Source of the DNA: Streptomyces albicerus
GTDB lineage: Bacteria; Actinomycetota; Actinomycetes; Streptomycetales; Streptomycetaceae
Assembly: GCF_008905045.1 (NCBI RefSeq)
Contig: NZ_VWMY01000073.1
Location: 1-47,618 of the forward strand
DNA: 47,618 nucleotides
Direction: 5' to 3'
Shown piece by piece: positions 1-8,768 of the stretch. The notes under the pieces are model-generated. The model was not told where the DNA came from. It ran no database searches and saw nothing but the letters and a program-made list of their open reading frames with translations. The position numbers and the translations under genes were made by a program. Numbering within the stretch: position 1 is the stretch's first letter; every line of letters begins with the position of its first letter.

Positions 1-59
1 TCCGGCGTTTGAGGACGAGGCCGAAGGCCGAAGCGGGGGTCTGGGGGCAGCGCCCCCAG
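1..59 (+). repeat. Streptomyces-type palindromic intergenic repeat, copy A
   Basis: The copy begins TCCGGCGTTTGAGGA and continues to a GGGGGTCTGGGGG segment that folds back (8-bp stem 41-48/52-59, loop AGC). A second copy in reverse orientation lies at 47564-47602. Such GC-rich elements are common between Streptomyces genes and often act as terminators. The start may be cut by the window edge. Confidence 0.7.
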
Positions 60-71
60 GGGCAGCACGGC

Positions 72-109
72 CGAGGGGGTGCACCTGGCAACCCAGGTGC
101 ACCCCCTCG
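72..109 (-). terminator. Intrinsic terminator of the gat operon
   Basis: A perfect 17-bp stem (72-88 pairs with 93-109) with a 4-nt CAAC loop lies 24 bp downstream of the gatB stop. There is no U-tract, as is usual for Streptomyces terminators. Confidence 0.85.
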
Positions 110-132
110 CCGCCTCAAGCGGAGCGTGAGCG

Positions 133-1644
133 CTAGCCCTCGACGCCGAGCTTCTCCAGGATCAGCTCCTTGACGCGCGCCGCGTCGGCCTGGCCCCGCG
201 TGGCCTTCATGACCGCGCCCACCAGAGCGCCCGCCGCCGCGACCTTGCCGCCGCGGATCTTGTCCGCGATGGCCGGGTTGCCGGCGATGGCCTCCTCGAC
301 GGCGGTCGTCAGGGCGCCCTCGTCGGAGACGACCTTCAGGCCGCGCTTCTCGACGACCTCGTCCGGGGTGCCCTCGCCCTTGAGGACGCCCTCGATGACC
401 TGGCGGGCCAGCTTGTCGTTGAGGGAGCCCTCGCTGACCAGGGCGGTCACCCGGGCGACCTGCTCGGGTGTGATGGCCAGCGCGTCCAGGGACACACCCG
501 ACTCGTTGGCCGTACGCGCCAGTTCACCCATCCACCACTTGCGGGCGGAGGCCGCGTCGGCGCCCGCCTCGATGGTGGCGACGATCGGGTCGATGGCACC
601 GGCGTTGAGCATCGACTGCATGTCGTGGGCGGTGACGCCCCACTCCTCGCGCAGCCGGTTGCGCCGGGCCAGCGGCTGCTCGGGCAGGCCCGCACGCAGT
701 TCCTCGACCCACTCACGGGTCGGGGCGACCGGGACGAGGTCGGGCTCCGGGAAGTACCGGTAGTCCTCGGCCTCCTCCTTCACGCGGCCCGAGGTCGTGG
801 ACCCGGTGTCCTCGTGGAAGTGGCGGGTCTCCTGGATGATCGTGCCACCGCTGCTCAGGACCGCGGCGTGCCGCTGGATCTCGAAGCGGGCCGCGCGCTC
901 GACGGAGCGAAGGGAGTTGACGTTCTTGGTCTCACTCCGCGTGCCGAACTTCTCCCGGCCGTGCGGGCGCAGCGACAGGTTCACGTCGCAGCGCATCTGG
1001 CCCATCTCCATGCGGGCTTCGGACACACCGAGCGCCTTGATGAGCTCGCGCAGCTCGGCGACGTACGCCTTGGCGACCTCGGGAGCGCGCTCGCCCGCAC
1101 CCTCGATCGGCTTGGTGACGATCTCGATGAGGGGGATGCCGGCGCGGTTGTAGTCCAGGAGGGAGTGCGAGGCGCCGTGGATACGGCCCGTGGCGCCGCC
1201 CACGTGCGTGGACTTGCCGGTGTCCTCCTCCATGTGGGCGCGCTCGATCTCCACGCGGAAGACCTCGCCGTCCTCCAGCTGGACGTCCAGATAGCCGTTG
1301 AAGGCGATCGGCTCGTCGTACTGAGAGGTCTGGAAGTTCTTCGGCATGTCCGGATAGAAGTAGTTCTTCCGGGCGAAACGGCACCACTCGGCGATCTCGC
1401 AGTGCAGCGCGAGACCGATCTTGATCGCGGACTCGACGCCGGTCGCGTTGACGACCGGGAGCGAGCCCGGCATGCCGAGGCAGGTCGGGCAGGTCTGCGA
1501 GTTGGGCGCGGCGCCCAGCTCGGTGGAACACCCGCAGAACATCTTCGTCTTGGTGCCGAGTTCGACATGGACCTCGAGGCCCATGACGGGGTCGTACGAC
1601 GCCAGCGCGTCCTCGTACGACACCAGGTCAGTCGTGACAGTCAC
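133..1644 (-). CDS. gatB: Asp-tRNA(Asn)/Glu-tRNA(Gln) amidotransferase subunit B
   Basis: GatB is the tRNA-binding and kinase subunit of the GatCAB complex, which converts Glu-tRNA(Gln) or Asp-tRNA(Asn) to Gln-tRNA(Gln) or Asn-tRNA(Asn) in the cytoplasm. The 503-aa protein is of normal length. Near the N-terminus it has the family signature VMGLEVHVEL and a four-cysteine zinc site (C37, C39, C52, C55). The central part is the GatB catalytic cradle and the C-terminal ~150 residues are the helical YqeY-like tail. The start is GTG at 1642-1644, preceded by AGAGGGAAAG. It is the last gene of gatC-gatA-small ORF-gatB, 16 bp after the small ORF, and is followed by a strong hairpin terminator. Identification is secure. 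Confidence 0.98.
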   Translation of the reverse strand: MTVTTDLVSYEDALASYDPVMGLEVHVELGTKTKMFCGCSTELGAAPNSQTCPTCLGMPGSLPVVNATGVESAIKIGLALHCEIAEWCRFARKNYFYPDMPKNFQTSQYDEPIAFNGYLDVQLEDGEVFRVEIERAHMEEDTGKSTHVGGATGRIHGASHSLLDYNRAGIPLIEIVTKPIEGAGERAPEVAKAYVAELRELIKALGVSEARMEMGQMRCDVNLSLRPHGREKFGTRSETKNVNSLRSVERAARFEIQRHAAVLSSGGTIIQETRHFHEDTGSTTSGRVKEEAEDYRYFPEPDLVPVAPTREWVEELRAGLPEQPLARRNRLREEWGVTAHDMQSMLNAGAIDPIVATIEAGADAASARKWWMGELARTANESGVSLDALAITPEQVARVTALVSEGSLNDKLARQVIEGVLKGEGTPDEVVEKRGLKVVSDEGALTTAVEEAIAGNPAIADKIRGGKVAAAGALVGAVMKATRGQADAARVKELILEKLGVEG

Positions 1645-1660
1645 GGTGAAACTTTCCCTC

Positions 1661-1903
1661 TCAGCCCAGCAGGACGTCGTCGTCGCCCAGGCGCTTGAGC
1701 TCCCGGTAGAGGATGGCGAGGCCGGTGACGATGGCGGCGGCGGACACCGCCGCGTCGATCAGCCGGAGCGTGTCGTTCTCGGAGCGGGCCTTCTTGGCCT
1801 GCTTCACGACGCTGACGGCACCGAACGCGGTGGTGGCGATGGACAGGTACGTACCGGACTTCGACTTCTTGAAGCCCTTGGCCTTGGACAGTGCCTTGCT
1901 CAC
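1661..1903 (-). CDS. Small conserved-context hypothetical protein between gatA and gatB
   Basis: An 80-aa protein of unknown function. It has a basic N-terminus (SKALSKAKGFKKSKSG), then a hydrophobic stretch around residues 48-66 that could be one membrane helix, and ends in a charged LKRLGDDDVLLG tail. The GTG start at 1901-1903 overlaps the gatA stop by 4 nt (GTGA), with GAGGAGG about 10 nt upstream, so translation is probably coupled to gatA. From memory S. coelicolor has a small gene at the same place (SCO5500). A role with GatCAB is only suggested by position. A longer upstream start would run inside gatA and is unlikely. Confidence 0.8.
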   Translation of the reverse strand: MSKALSKAKGFKKSKSGTYLSIATTAFGAVSVVKQAKKARSENDTLRLIDAAVSAAAIVTGLAILYRELKRLGDDDVLLG

Positions 1904-3408
1904 AGCGACGGAGCCTCCTCGATCAGCGGGTGCCCCCAGCGTTCCACGAACGCGGCCTCGACGGCGGCTCCCACCTTGTAAAGGCGGTCGTCCTTCAGCG
2001 CGGGGGCGATGATCTGCAGGCCGACGGGCAGGTTGTCCTCCGGCGCGAGGCCGCAGGGCAGCGACATTGCGGCGTTGCCCGCGAGGTTCGTCGGGATGGT
2101 GCACAGGTCCGCGAGGTACATCGCCATCGGGTCGTCGGCACGCTCGCCGATCGCGAAGGCGGTGGTCGGGGTCGTCGGGGAGACGATCACGTCGACCTGC
2201 TCGAACGCCTTCTCGAAGTCGCGCGTGATGAGCGTACGGACCTTCTGGGCGCTGCCGTAGTACGCGTCGTAGTAGCCCGAGCTGAGGGCGTACGTGCCGA
2301 GCATGATGCGGCGCTTGACCTCGTCGCCGAAGCCCGCCTCACGGGTGAGGGCGGTGACCTCCTCGGCGGAGTGCGTGCCGTCGTCGCCGGTGCGCAGGCC
2401 GTAGCGCAGGCCGTCGAAACGGGCGAGGTTCGACGAGCACTCGGACGGCGCGATCAGGTAGTACGCCGACAGGGCCAGGTCGAAGGACGGGCAGTCCAGC
2501 TCGACGATCTCGGCACCCAGCTCCTTGAGGAGCGCGACCGACTCGTCGAAGCGCTGTACGACGCCGGCCTGGTAGCCCTCGCCGCGGAACTGCTTGACGA
2601 CACCGACGCGCATGCCCGCCACGCTGCCGTTGCGGGCGGCCTCGACGACGGGCGGTACGGGCGCGTCGATGGAGGTGGAGTCGAGGGGGTCGTGTCCGGC
2701 GATGGCCTCGTGGAGGAGGGCCGCGTCCAGAACCGTACGGGCGCAGGGCCCGCCCTGATCGAGGGAGGACGAGAACGCCACCATGCCGTATCGCGAGACG
2801 CCGCCGTACGTCGGCTTCACGCCGACCGTGCCGGTGACGGCGGCGGGCTGGCGGATGGAGCCGCCGGTGTCCGTGCCGATGGCGAGGGGCGCCTGGAAGG
2901 AGGCGAGCGCGGCGGACGAACCGCCACCGGAGCCGCCGGGGATCTTGGTCAGGTCCCAGGGGTTGCCGGTGGGCCCGTACGCGCTGTTCTCGGTGCTGGA
3001 CCCCATGGCGAACTCGTCCATGTTGGTCTTGCCGAGAATGACGACGTCAGCGGCCTTGAGCCGCTTGGTGACGGTCGCGTCGTACGGCGGAATCCAGCCT
3101 TCGAGGATCTTGGACCCGACGGTGGTCGGGATGCCCTCGGTGGTGAAGATGTCCTTGAGCGCGAGGGGCACACCGGCGAGCGGCCCGAGCTTCTCGCCCC
3201 GCTCCCGCTTCTCGTCGACGGCGCGGGCCTGGGCGAGCGCCCCCTCCCGGTCGACGTGGAGGAAGGCGTGCACCTTCTCGTCGACGGCCTCGATACGCGC
3301 GAGGTGGGCCTCGGTGACCTCGACGGCGGTGAGCTCGCCGGAGGCGATCCTCCCGGCGATCTCGGACGCGGTGAGCCTGATGATGTTGACGTTGCTGTTG
3401 TCCGTCAT
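1900..3408 (-). CDS. gatA: Asp-tRNA(Asn)/Glu-tRNA(Gln) amidotransferase subunit A
   Basis: GatA is the glutaminase subunit of GatCAB. It releases ammonia from glutamine and channels it to the GatB active site. The 502-aa protein is of normal length and belongs to the amidase-signature family. The Ser-cisSer-Lys triad can be read directly: K85 in PLALKDIF, S160 in the GGSGGGSS loop and S184 in DTGGSIRQPA. The ATG start at 3406-3408 has GGGGGAGG about 10 nt upstream and lies 5 bp after the gatC stop. Its stop overlaps the start of the following small gene. All key residues are present. Confidence 0.98.
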   Translation of the reverse strand: MTDNSNVNIIRLTASEIAGRIASGELTAVEVTEAHLARIEAVDEKVHAFLHVDREGALAQARAVDEKRERGEKLGPLAGVPLALKDIFTTEGIPTTVGSKILEGWIPPYDATVTKRLKAADVVILGKTNMDEFAMGSSTENSAYGPTGNPWDLTKIPGGSGGGSSAALASFQAPLAIGTDTGGSIRQPAAVTGTVGVKPTYGGVSRYGMVAFSSSLDQGGPCARTVLDAALLHEAIAGHDPLDSTSIDAPVPPVVEAARNGSVAGMRVGVVKQFRGEGYQAGVVQRFDESVALLKELGAEIVELDCPSFDLALSAYYLIAPSECSSNLARFDGLRYGLRTGDDGTHSAEEVTALTREAGFGDEVKRRIMLGTYALSSGYYDAYYGSAQKVRTLITRDFEKAFEQVDVIVSPTTPTTAFAIGERADDPMAMYLADLCTIPTNLAGNAAMSLPCGLAPEDNLPVGLQIIAPALKDDRLYKVGAAVEAAFVERWGHPLIEEAPSL

Positions 3409-3413
3409 GGTTC

Positions 3414-3710
3414 TTAGTCCTCCCCCAGGATCTGCGGCACCTTGAAACGCTGCTGCTCCTGGGCCGGGGCGCCGGAGAGCGCCTGCTCGGGGGTGAGCGA
3501 CGGACGGACCTCGTCCACGCGCATGACGTTCGTCAGCGGCAGCGGGTGGGAGGTCGGCGGTACGTCTTGGTCGGCGACCTCGCTGACGCGGGCGACCGCG
3601 CCGATGATGTCGTCGAGCTGGCCGGCGAAGTGGTCGAGCTCTTCGCCCTTCAGCTCCAGACGCGCCAGCCGGGCGAGGTGGGCGACCTCCTCGCGCGTGA
3701 TGCCAGGCAT
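3414..3710 (-). CDS. gatC: Asp-tRNA(Asn)/Glu-tRNA(Gln) amidotransferase subunit C
   Basis: GatC is the small linker subunit that wraps around GatA and GatB and stabilises the complex. The 98-aa sequence starts MPGITREEVAHLARLARLEL, the classic GatC N-terminus, and ends in the usual proline-rich extended tail with FKVPQIL. The ATG start at 3708-3710 has GAGGA 7 nt upstream. It is the first gene of the gat operon, about 33 nt downstream of the predicted transcription start of a TAGGAT promoter. Confidence 0.97.
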   Translation of the reverse strand: MPGITREEVAHLARLARLELKGEELDHFAGQLDDIIGAVARVSEVADQDVPPTSHPLPLTNVMRVDEVRPSLTPEQALSGAPAQEQQRFKVPQILGED

Positions 3711-3749
3711 GCAGCGATCCTCAGGGGTGAGTGTGTGTGGTTTGGCCCA

Positions 3750-3755
3750 ATCCTA
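3750..3755 (-). promoter_or_regulatory. Candidate -10 box of the gat operon promoter
   Basis: On the minus strand the hexamer reads TAGGAT, a perfect match to the Streptomyces housekeeping -10 (TAGRRT), 39 nt upstream of the gatC start. No good TTGACN -35 is seen at 16-18 nt, so the assignment is tentative. Confidence 0.4.
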
Positions 3756-3911
3756 TGGGTCGCGACGGGATCCCCGTACATCGGTTTCCCGGGCGCCGGT
3801 CGGCAGAGGGGATGCACGACGGACGGGCGGCCGCCGACGGCGAGGCCCGCCCACGGGAGGACCCGCACCCGACGGACGCGCGTCACGGGTGGTGCTGGCG
3901 GGAAACACAAG

Positions 3912-3928
3912 CCCGGCCGGAGGCCGGG
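3912..3928 (-). terminator. Possible terminator after the GGDEF-EAL gene
   Basis: A 7-bp all-GC stem (3912-3918 with 3922-3928, loop GGA) lies 58 bp beyond the stop of the GGDEF-EAL gene in the 275-bp gap before gatC. The rest of this gap shows only the TAGGAT box. Confidence 0.45.
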
Positions 3929-3985
3929 TGCACCCCCGCCGAACCGCACACGGACGACTGGAGAACCAACCGGACGCCAGGACGC

Positions 3986-6283
3986 CTACTCGTCGGCGGC
4001 CGCCGCGGGCAACGCCGCCCTCGGCCGCTGCCACCCCCGGGACCCCCGGGCAAGCAGCCACGCGGTGGCCTCCTCCGCGGGCATGGCCGCAGCGACGAGC
4101 CACCCCTGCACGGCGTCACAGCCGAGATCCCGAAGCCGCTCCCACGTCTCGTCGTCCTCAACGCCCTCGGCGACGACGAGAAGCCCCAGCGAATGGGCAA
4201 GATCGACAGTGCACCGAACGATCTCGGCATCCTCGTTGTCCACAGCGAGCCGAGCCACAAAGGACCGGTCGATCTTCAACTCGCTCACCGGCAGCCGCCG
4301 CAGATGCACCAGCGACGAGTACCCGGTCCCGAAGTCGTCGAGCGACATCTTCACGCCGTGCCCGGTGAGTCCCGCCAAGGTGTCGGCCGCCCGCTGCGGA
4401 TCCTCCAGCAGCACATGCTCCGTTATCTCCAGCTGCAGCGCCCCTGCAGGGACCCCGTGCCGGGCGAGCCGCGCGGCCACCGCCCCCGCGAACCCGGGCG
4501 TGTGCACATCACGCGGCGACACATTGACGGCGACCGGGACCCGCAGCCCCTGGGCCCGCCACCGTGCCACCTGCCCGAGCGCCGTCTCCAGCACGTACTC
4601 GGTCAGATGCGGCATCAGCCCGGACGACTCGGCGATCGCTATGAACTCGTCCGGCGGCACCTTCCCGCGCTCGGGATGCACCCACCGTACGAGCGCCTCG
4701 AGACCGGCCACCTGTCCGTCGAAGCGGACCTTCGGCTGGTAGTGCAGCTCCACGTCCCCGGCGTCGAGGGCCCGCCGCAGGTCCCCCAACAGGCCGAGTC
4801 GGTCAGGAGTGTTGGAGTCCCGCTTGGACTCGTACACCTCCACCCCCGTACGGTCCCGCTTCGCCTGGTACATCGCGACGTCCGCCCGCCGCAGCAGCCC
4901 CTCCGCGTCGAGCGCGTGGTCGGGGAAGACGGCGAGCCCGGCACTGGCCTCGAGCACGAGCGTCAGCCCGTCGAGGTCGAGCGGCGACCCGAGCGCGGCA
5001 ACGAGATTGCGGGCGACCCGCGTCGCGGACGTCGTCGAGTCGGCGACGGGCAGCAGTACGGCGAACTCGTCCCCGCCGAGCCGCGCGGCCTCCGCCCCGC
5101 GCGGCAGTGCCACCCGCAGCCGGTCCGCTATCTGCAACAGCAGCCGGTCTCCCGCGAGGTGTCCCAGCGTGTCATTCACGGACCTGAAGCGATCGAGATC
5201 GATCAACATCAGGGCGGAACGTGCACCGATTCGCTCGGCATCGTCCAGTGCCCGCCAGGTCCGTTCGAGAAGCCACTGCCGGTTGGGCAGTCCGGTGAGC
5301 GGATCCCGCAGTTGCTCCTCGGCCCGGGCTCGGGCTATCCAGAGCGTGGAGTCGAGAGCGATGAGGGGGACGGCGAAGAGCGGCAGGAGTACGGGGAGGG
5401 CGATCGCGACGACGCAGATCAGCGGGGCGATGCCGAGCAGCGCGACGGCGACGAGCCCCTGTCTGACCAGGGCAGTACGGGCCACGGTGGGCAGTCCGGC
5501 CGTGCGCGGCGCATGGAGGTACCAGAGCAGCGCGCGGGTCACCGCGAGATACGCCCCGGCCACCAACACCACCGAGGGCGCGGTGTAAACGGTCCAAGTC
5601 TCCGGTTTCCAGGGCGTCTCGACGGACGGCACCCGGCCGAACACGGCGAGCACCAGCGCCCCGGCGCCGATGCCGAGGATGTCCACCGCGCCGTGCAGCA
5701 CGCCCTGCCGCCAGCGGTGGCGACGGGCTATGCCGACGAGTACGACGACGGTGAGGCTGACCATCCCTGCGGGCACCCAGCCGTACAGCAGCAGGACGGC
5801 GAGGGTGAGGGCCGCGCCGGAGCCCGTGCCGCCCCACCAGCGGGAACGGCCGAGCGCGACCAGGTGGCCGACGATGATGCCGACCAGGACGGCCAGCGCC
5901 CAGCCGACGGAACCGGACGGAAAGAGCGCGTGATTGCCGGTGAACGCCCGGTAGAAGCCGGCGCCCAGTACGAACGCGGCCGCCGCGACGACCGCCGCGG
6001 GCAGCGCGGGCCAGGACATCTGCCGCTCGGACTCCTGGCCCGGCATCTGGGAGTGGGATCCGGGAACGGCACTGAGGCGGCCCGGACCGCGCTCGTCCGT
6101 CGCGGTGTACTGTCCGGCGGCGCGCGGTGCCCGCTCGCCCGGTCGCTCCGCCGGCCGCGCGGCCCGGAGGCCCGCACCGAGCTCCCGGCTTCGCTCCAGC
6201 AAGGGGTGCCTCCAGCGCCACACGCCGGTCACCCAGCGCGGGCGCAGCCGTGAGTCCGGGGCGGCGCTCTCGGTCGGTTCCAT
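3986..6283 (-). CDS. rmdB: Membrane GGDEF-EAL protein, RmdB-like c-di-GMP phosphodiesterase
   Basis: This 765-aa protein acts on the second messenger c-di-GMP, which controls development in Streptomyces. After ~90 polar residues there are about seven hydrophobic helices (roughly 91-315), then a GGDEF domain (~325-485; intact GGDEF at 403-407) and an EAL domain (~500-750; GLEALVRW at 527, DDFGTGYSSL, VAEGVED). The I-site upstream of GGDEF reads PRGA instead of RxxD, so product inhibition is probably absent. The EAL motifs look catalytic. S. coelicolor RmdB (SCO5495), next to ligA and gat, is a known phosphodiesterase affecting differentiation; the assignment rests on remembered synteny and domain order. 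The ATG at 6281-6283 follows GAGAGGGACGGGA. A start 23 codons upstream is possible but lacks a clear ribosome binding site. The 259-bp upstream gap (6284-6542) shows no gene. Confidence 0.88.
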   Translation of the reverse strand: MEPTESAAPDSRLRPRWVTGVWRWRHPLLERSRELGAGLRAARPAERPGERAPRAAGQYTATDERGPGRLSAVPGSHSQMPGQESERQMSWPALPAAVVAAAAFVLGAGFYRAFTGNHALFPSGSVGWALAVLVGIIVGHLVALGRSRWWGGTGSGAALTLAVLLLYGWVPAGMVSLTVVVLVGIARRHRWRQGVLHGAVDILGIGAGALVLAVFGRVPSVETPWKPETWTVYTAPSVVLVAGAYLAVTRALLWYLHAPRTAGLPTVARTALVRQGLVAVALLGIAPLICVVAIALPVLLPLFAVPLIALDSTLWIARARAEEQLRDPLTGLPNRQWLLERTWRALDDAERIGARSALMLIDLDRFRSVNDTLGHLAGDRLLLQIADRLRVALPRGAEAARLGGDEFAVLLPVADSTTSATRVARNLVAALGSPLDLDGLTLVLEASAGLAVFPDHALDAEGLLRRADVAMYQAKRDRTGVEVYESKRDSNTPDRLGLLGDLRRALDAGDVELHYQPKVRFDGQVAGLEALVRWVHPERGKVPPDEFIAIAESSGLMPHLTEYVLETALGQVARWRAQGLRVPVAVNVSPRDVHTPGFAGAVAARLARHGVPAGALQLEITEHVLLEDPQRAADTLAGLTGHGVKMSLDDFGTGYSSLVHLRRLPVSELKIDRSFVARLAVDNEDAEIVRCTVDLAHSLGLLVVAEGVEDDETWERLRDLGCDAVQGWLVAAAMPAEEATAWLLARGSRGWQRPRAALPAAAADE

Positions 6284-6542
6284 TCCCGTCCCTCTCACAG
6301 CCGGCGGTGCCCACGCCACGCGGCCCGATGCCCGACTAACCTTCAACGGCACCGCGTCTTAAAACCTTTCCCCAGACTCCTGAAGAGCAGGGGATGCCCC
6401 AACCGCAGCTGGGCACGGCAGGCGCACACCTCAACAGTAGGCCGCAGAAGGCTTCCACGGGCAGCGGTCGTAGACGGTTGCCCGAATGCGACCCGGCCAC
6501 CCGTATGCATCTGGTATGCGCCGAACGGGTGGTCTTCAACCG

Positions 6543-8753
6543 CTACTCCTCGGTCGGAAGCGCGACTTCGGCCGCCGCCTCCGGTCCTTGTTCGAGCAGG
6601 ACGGCGAAGCCCTCCTCGTTCAGAACCGGCACTTTAAGTTGCATTGCCTTGTCATACTTCGAACCGGGATTGTCACCCACGACAACGAAAGATGTCTTCT
6701 TCGAAACAGAACCGGTCACTTTCGCTCCCCGGCTCTGCAGTGCCTCTTTCGCTCCGTCGCGTGTGTGATGTTCCAGGGTGCCGGTGACGACGAGGGTGAG
6801 CCCTTCGAGCGGACGGGGTCCCTCGTCCTCGCCGGAGCTCTCCTCCTCCATGCGGACGCCGGCCGCCTTCCATTTGCGGAGGATCTCCTGGTGCCAGTCC
6901 ACCGTGAACCACTGCTTCAGCGAGGCGGCGATGGTGGGTCCGACGCCCTCGACGGCAGCCAGCTCCTCCTCCGTGGCCTGCTGGATGCGATCGATCGAAC
7001 GGAACTCACGGGCCAGGGCCTCGGCCGCGACCGGGCCCACGTGCCGGATCGACAGGCCGGTGATGATCCGGGCCAGCGGGCGCTCCTTGGCGGCCGAGAT
7101 GTTCTCCAGCATCGCGAGCGCGTTCTTCTTGGGCGCGCCCTCCTGGTTGGCGAATACCGTGGCGATCTTCTCCTCGCCCGTCTTCGGGTCCCGCTTGGGC
7201 AGTCCGCTGTCCTGGTCGAGGACGTACGCCTTGATGGGCAGCAACTGCTCGATGGTGAGGTCGAAGAGGTCGCCCTCGTCCCCGAGGGGCGGCTCGGCGG
7301 GCTCCAGCGGTTTGGTGAGGGCCGCGGCGGCGACGTATCCGAAGTTCTCGATGTCCAGGGACTTGCGCCCGCCGAGGTAGAAGAGGCGCTCGCGCAACTG
7401 GGCCGGGCAGGTGCGGCCGTTGGGGCAGCGCAGGTCGATGTCGCCCTCCTTGGCGGGCGCCAGCGCCGTGCCGCACTCGGGGCACTCGGCGGGCATCACG
7501 AACTCCCGCTCGCTGCCGTCACGCAGATCGACGACCGGGCCGAGGATCTCCGGGATGACGTCACCGGCCTTGCGCAGCACCACCGTGTCGCCGATGAGAA
7601 CGCCCTTGGCCTTGACCACGTCCTGGTTGTGCAGTGTCGCGAACTCGACCTCGGAGCCGGCCACGGTGACGGGCTCCACCTGCGCGTACGGCGTGACACG
7701 GCCCGTACGGCCCACGCCCACGCGGATGTTGACCAGCTTGGTGTTGACCTCCTCCGGCGCGTACTTCCACGCGATCGCCCAGCGAGGGGCGCGGGAGGTC
7801 GAGCCGAGGCGGCCCTGGAGGAGGATCTCGTCGAGCTTGACGACCACGCCGTCGATCTCGTGCTGCACGGAGTGGCGGTTTTCTCCGTAGTAGGCGATGA
7901 ACTCCCGTACGCCTTCGAGGTCGTCGACCACCTTGCTGTACGGGGTCGTCGGCAGGCCCCATCCGTGCAGGAGGTCGTAGGCCTGCGAGAGGCGGCTCAT
8001 GCCGTCGAAGCCCTCGAGGGCGCCGATGCCGTGAACCACCATGTGCAGCGGTCGGGTCGCGGTGATGCGCGGGTCCTTCTGGCGGAGTGAACCCGCCGCC
8101 GCGTTGCGCGGGTTGGCGAAGGGCTTGTCGCCGGCCTCCACCAGGCGGGCGTTGAGCTCTTCGAACTTCTCCATCGGGAAGTAGACCTCGCCGCGGATCT
8201 CCACGAGGTCCGGAATGCGTTCGCGGCTCTGGAGGCGGTCGGGGATCTCCGCGATCGTACGCACGTTCGGCGTGATGTCCTCGCCCGTTCGGCCGTCGCC
8301 GCGGGTCGCCGCGCGCGTGAGGCGGCCGCGCTCGTACGTGAGGTTGACCGCGAGGCCGTCGACCTTCAGCTCGCACAGGAAATGGTGGTCGGAGGTGCCG
8401 ACCTCCTTGGCGACGCGGTCGGCCCAGGAGTCCAGCTCCTCGTCGTCGAAGGCGTTGTCGAGGGAGAGCATGCGCTCCCGGTGCTGGACGGCCGTGAACT
8501 CCGTCTCGTACGCACCCGAGACCTTCTGGGTCGGCGAGTCCGGCGTGCGCAGTTCGGGATACTCGTCCTCCAACGCCTCCAGGGCACGCAGGAGTTTGTC
8601 GAAGTCCGCGTCGCTGACGACCGGCGCGTCCTTCACGTAGTACCGGAAGCGGTGCTCCTCGATCTGCTCAGCGAGCTGCGCGTGCTTCTCCCGTGCCTCG
8701 GCGGGCACGGGTTGTGCAGCCGAGGCAGTCTGTGCGTCCTTGTCGCCGGCCAC
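6543..8753 (-). CDS. ligA: NAD-dependent DNA ligase
   Basis: LigA seals nicks in DNA during replication and repair using NAD+. The 736-aa protein has the full family architecture: Ia domain (~20-75), adenylation domain with the nucleophile K130 in ELKVDG, OB fold, four-cysteine zinc finger (CPEC...CPNGRTC), helix-hairpin-helix repeats with VGPTIAASL, and a C-terminal BRCT domain (~650-730). The GTG start at 8751-8753 follows GGGAGGAC. It starts 15 bp after the stop of the upstream MetE-like gene, so the two may be co-transcribed. Unusually, the BRCT-coding part around 6618-6780 has many A/T-ending codons, unlike the rest of the gene. Compared with the E. coli enzyme (~670 aa) there is an insertion near residues 480-540. 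Confidence 0.97.
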   Translation of the reverse strand: MAGDKDAQTASAAQPVPAEAREKHAQLAEQIEEHRFRYYVKDAPVVSDADFDKLLRALEALEDEYPELRTPDSPTQKVSGAYETEFTAVQHRERMLSLDNAFDDEELDSWADRVAKEVGTSDHHFLCELKVDGLAVNLTYERGRLTRAATRGDGRTGEDITPNVRTIAEIPDRLQSRERIPDLVEIRGEVYFPMEKFEELNARLVEAGDKPFANPRNAAAGSLRQKDPRITATRPLHMVVHGIGALEGFDGMSRLSQAYDLLHGWGLPTTPYSKVVDDLEGVREFIAYYGENRHSVQHEIDGVVVKLDEILLQGRLGSTSRAPRWAIAWKYAPEEVNTKLVNIRVGVGRTGRVTPYAQVEPVTVAGSEVEFATLHNQDVVKAKGVLIGDTVVLRKAGDVIPEILGPVVDLRDGSEREFVMPAECPECGTALAPAKEGDIDLRCPNGRTCPAQLRERLFYLGGRKSLDIENFGYVAAAALTKPLEPAEPPLGDEGDLFDLTIEQLLPIKAYVLDQDSGLPKRDPKTGEEKIATVFANQEGAPKKNALAMLENISAAKERPLARIITGLSIRHVGPVAAEALAREFRSIDRIQQATEEELAAVEGVGPTIAASLKQWFTVDWHQEILRKWKAAGVRMEEESSGEDEGPRPLEGLTLVVTGTLEHHTRDGAKEALQSRGAKVTGSVSKKTSFVVVGDNPGSKYDKAMQLKVPVLNEEGFAVLLEQGPEAAAEVALPTEE

Positions 8754-8768
8754 CGTGTTGTCCTCCCG

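Noticed and set aside
625..1698. Long plus-strand open frames opposite gatB, gatA, ligA and other genes
   Set aside because: They are mirror frames produced by GC-rich codon bias. Their products are Arg/Ala/Gly-rich with no domains, and the minus-strand proteins are clear.
3711..6253. Large plus-strand frame opposite the GGDEF-EAL gene
   Set aside because: It has no recognisable domain and an unrealistic Arg/Pro/Gly composition, while the minus strand encodes clear GGDEF and EAL motifs.
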